Positions 35,641 to 36,832 of a stretch of DNA of 36,832 nt are shown piece by piece. The stretch's first letter is position 1, and each line of letters starts with the position of its first letter. Origin of the DNA: an uncultured Bacilli bacterium. GTDB lineage: Bacteria; Bacillota_I; Bacilli_A; RF39; UBA660. Position numbers and translations under genes: made by a program. The stretch lies in NCBI GenBank assembly GCA_947627385.1, contig CANQVV010000005.1, forward strand, positions 1-36,832, in the 5' to 3' direction. A model generated the notes under the pieces. That model saw nothing but the letters and a program-made list of their open reading frames with translations. It was not told where the DNA came from and made no database searches.

Positions 35641-36264
35641 ATGAAGGCAATTATATTTGATGTAGATAATACTTTAATTGAATGGCAAGATAAATTTTTT
35701 AATGCTATTGTTAAGACATTAAAAGATGATGGCCATAATTATTCAATGGATTTAGTTCATAAAATATTTGAAACAGTTGATGAAAATGAAGCAGTTAAAG
35801 AAAAATTAGAAAAACAAGACTTAGTAAATTTTATTAATGAAAAATGTCAGACTAATTTAACAGTTGATTTTGTAAATAAATATATGGAAAATTTAGATTA
35901 TTGTGTTTCTAAGGATGAAAGTGTTATTAAAACAGTGGAATATTTAAGTAAAAAATATGATTTATATGTTATAACTAATTGGTTTACGGCTTGTCAAAAA
36001 GTTAGATTAGAAAAATCAGGTCTTTTAAAATATTTTAAAGATGTTATTGGGGCTGATATTAATTACTTTAAGCCTAATCCAAAAACCTTTGATGTCATAT
36101 TTAAAAAATATAAACCAGAAGAATGTGTCTATGTTGGTGATAATTTAAAAAAAGATGTCATGTTTCCCATTTCGATGGGAATGAAAGCAATATGGAAAAC
36201 TAATCTAGAATCAAAGGAATATCAAACAATTAAAAATATAAGTGATTTAATGAATATACTTTAA
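35641..36264 (+). CDS. HAD-superfamily hydrolase (YjjG-like phosphatase)
   Basis: A 207-residue haloacid dehalogenase-type phosphatase. Motif I is DVDNTLIEW (catalytic Asp 8 and Asp 10 in FDVDNT), motif II is VITNW (about 112), motif III is the Lys in YFKPNPKTF, and motif IV is VYVGDNLKKDV. The cap is a helical C1 type between about residues 15 and 90. Subfamily features resemble YjjG and related nucleotide-monophosphate phosphatases, but the substrate cannot be read with certainty. AAGGGTGTGG precedes the ATG. It lies directly behind the T-box terminator and 9 nt before the dUTPase gene, so both are probably T-box controlled. Confidence 0.87.
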   Translation: MKAIIFDVDNTLIEWQDKFFNAIVKTLKDDGHNYSMDLVHKIFETVDENEAVKEKLEKQDLVNFINEKCQTNLTVDFVNKYMENLDYCVSKDESVIKTVEYLSKKYDLYVITNWFTACQKVRLEKSGLLKYFKDVIGADINYFKPNPKTFDVIFKKYKPEECVYVGDNLKKDVMFPISMGMKAIWKTNLESKEYQTIKNISDLMNIL

Positions 36265-36273
36265 GGAGAATAT

Positions 36274-36798
36274 ATGGATAGATGTTTTGAAAAAATTAGT
36301 TTTAAACAGTTTAAAAAAGATGTTAAAGATGATAAAAAATTATATGAAGAATATAAATTACCAGTAAGAAAAACTAAGCATAGTGCTGGTTATGATTTTC
36401 TGGCAATTGAAGAATTTGAAATTAAACCTGGTGAAATAAAAAAGATACCAACAGGATATAAAGCTAAGTTTCCAGGAGATGAAATGCTCATCATTGTTGT
36501 ACGAAGTAGTATGGGATTTAAATATAATGTTAGAGCTACTAACCAAATAGGAATTATTGATAGTGATTTTTATAATAATAAAGATAATGAGGGACACTTT
36601 TATGTATCTTTGCAAAATGAAGGTGATAAAGTGTTTAAAGTAAAAAAAGATGAAGCTTATGCCCAAGGAATATTTCTAAAATATTTAACTTGTGGTGATG
36701 AGGTTAATATTGAACGTCAAGGTGGGCTTGGCAGTACAAATAGAAAAGAGGAATGTAGTCTGAAAAGAAAAAACAAAATTTATTTTAAAAATAGTTAA
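36274..36798 (+). CDS. dut: Deoxyuridine 5'-triphosphate nucleotidohydrolase (dUTPase)
   Basis: Hydrolyses dUTP to dUMP and pyrophosphate, keeping uracil out of DNA and feeding dTMP synthesis. The trimeric dUTPase motifs are seen: I AGYDFLA, II VVRSSMGFK, III IGIIDSDFYNNKDNEGHFYV (catalytic Asp in DSD; the NNKDNEG insertion is a known variant in Bacillota), IV AYAQGIF, V RQGGLGSTNR. The first about 30 residues (CFEKISFKQFKKDVKDDKKLYEEY) are an N-terminal extension, and a basic tail of about 17 residues follows motif V. AAGGAG precedes the ATG. It lies 34 nt from the window edge; further operon genes may follow. Confidence 0.93.
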   Translation: MDRCFEKISFKQFKKDVKDDKKLYEEYKLPVRKTKHSAGYDFLAIEEFEIKPGEIKKIPTGYKAKFPGDEMLIIVVRSSMGFKYNVRATNQIGIIDSDFYNNKDNEGHFYVSLQNEGDKVFKVKKDEAYAQGIFLKYLTCGDEVNIERQGGLGSTNRKEECSLKRKNKIYFKNS

Positions 36799-36832
36799 AA
36801 AAGGGCAGACTTCCCCTTACCCCAAAGAAAGT

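Noticed and set aside
36799-36832. Possible terminator AAGGG...CCCTT after dut
   Set aside because: Stem is short and the following sequence reaches the window edge without a T run.

Overview
The window is a bacterial chromosome segment centred on the replication origin of a very AT-rich, low-GC Gram-positive (Bacillota, class Bacilli type). Gene order is the classic one: rpmH-rnpA-yidC-jag-(x)-mnmE-mnmG-rsmG-noc read leftward on the minus strand, and dnaA-dnaN-(x)-recF-gyrB-gyrA, SRP RNA, tadA, dnaX-ebfC-recR-bofA-holB-ricT-yabB-pth-mfd, spoVT read rightward on the plus strand. Coding polarity flips in the 437-nt rpmH/dnaA gap, which holds a consensus DnaA box and many near-consensus boxes, so replication probably starts there. 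Trp is encoded by TGG, and TGA ends at least rnpA and the yabB-like gene, so the standard code applies and this is not a code-4 mollicute. The bofA and spoVT homologues, a ComK-like gene and Noc point to an uncultured, probably gut-type member of the Bacilli with a sporulating ancestry; that placement is inference, no taxonomy was computed.

Left edge (1-5,080): the start of a divergent small membrane protein, a small HTH regulator with two matching operator palindromes, then leftward prmC-prfA, a protein-kinase-like gene, a CDF metal transporter, rpoE (RNA polymerase delta), and a ywiB-like gene absent from the ORF track that appears to start with ATT. A class A PBP (5,082-7,028) reads against the leftward flow.

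Origin left arm (7,049-14,938): noc, rsmG, mnmG, mnmE, an unknown exported protein, jag/khpB, yidC, rnpA and rpmH (also missing from the ORF track). Origin right arm (15,376-24,117): dnaA, dnaN, a ComK-like regulator where yaaA usually sits, recF, gyrB, gyrA. The 472-nt gap after gyrA holds interleaved parS (ParB) and NBS (Noc) palindromes; two more NBS lie after dnaN and after recR. SRP RNA follows, then tadA and a long replication/repair/translation operon from dnaX through mfd to a small membrane protein, ended by a strong terminator. The right edge carries a tandem-repeat protein of unknown function, spoVT, and a T-box riboswitch leading not into an aminoacyl-tRNA synthetase but into a HAD phosphatase and a dUTPase.

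Most interesting points: the mixed parS/NBS cluster with only a Noc-type gene present in the window; that Noc lacks the N-terminal membrane helix and has a very long linker; the ComK-like gene at the origin; the T-box in front of HAD-dut; and the ATT start of the ywiB-like gene. No tRNA, rRNA, CRISPR array, insertion sequence or prophage gene was seen.
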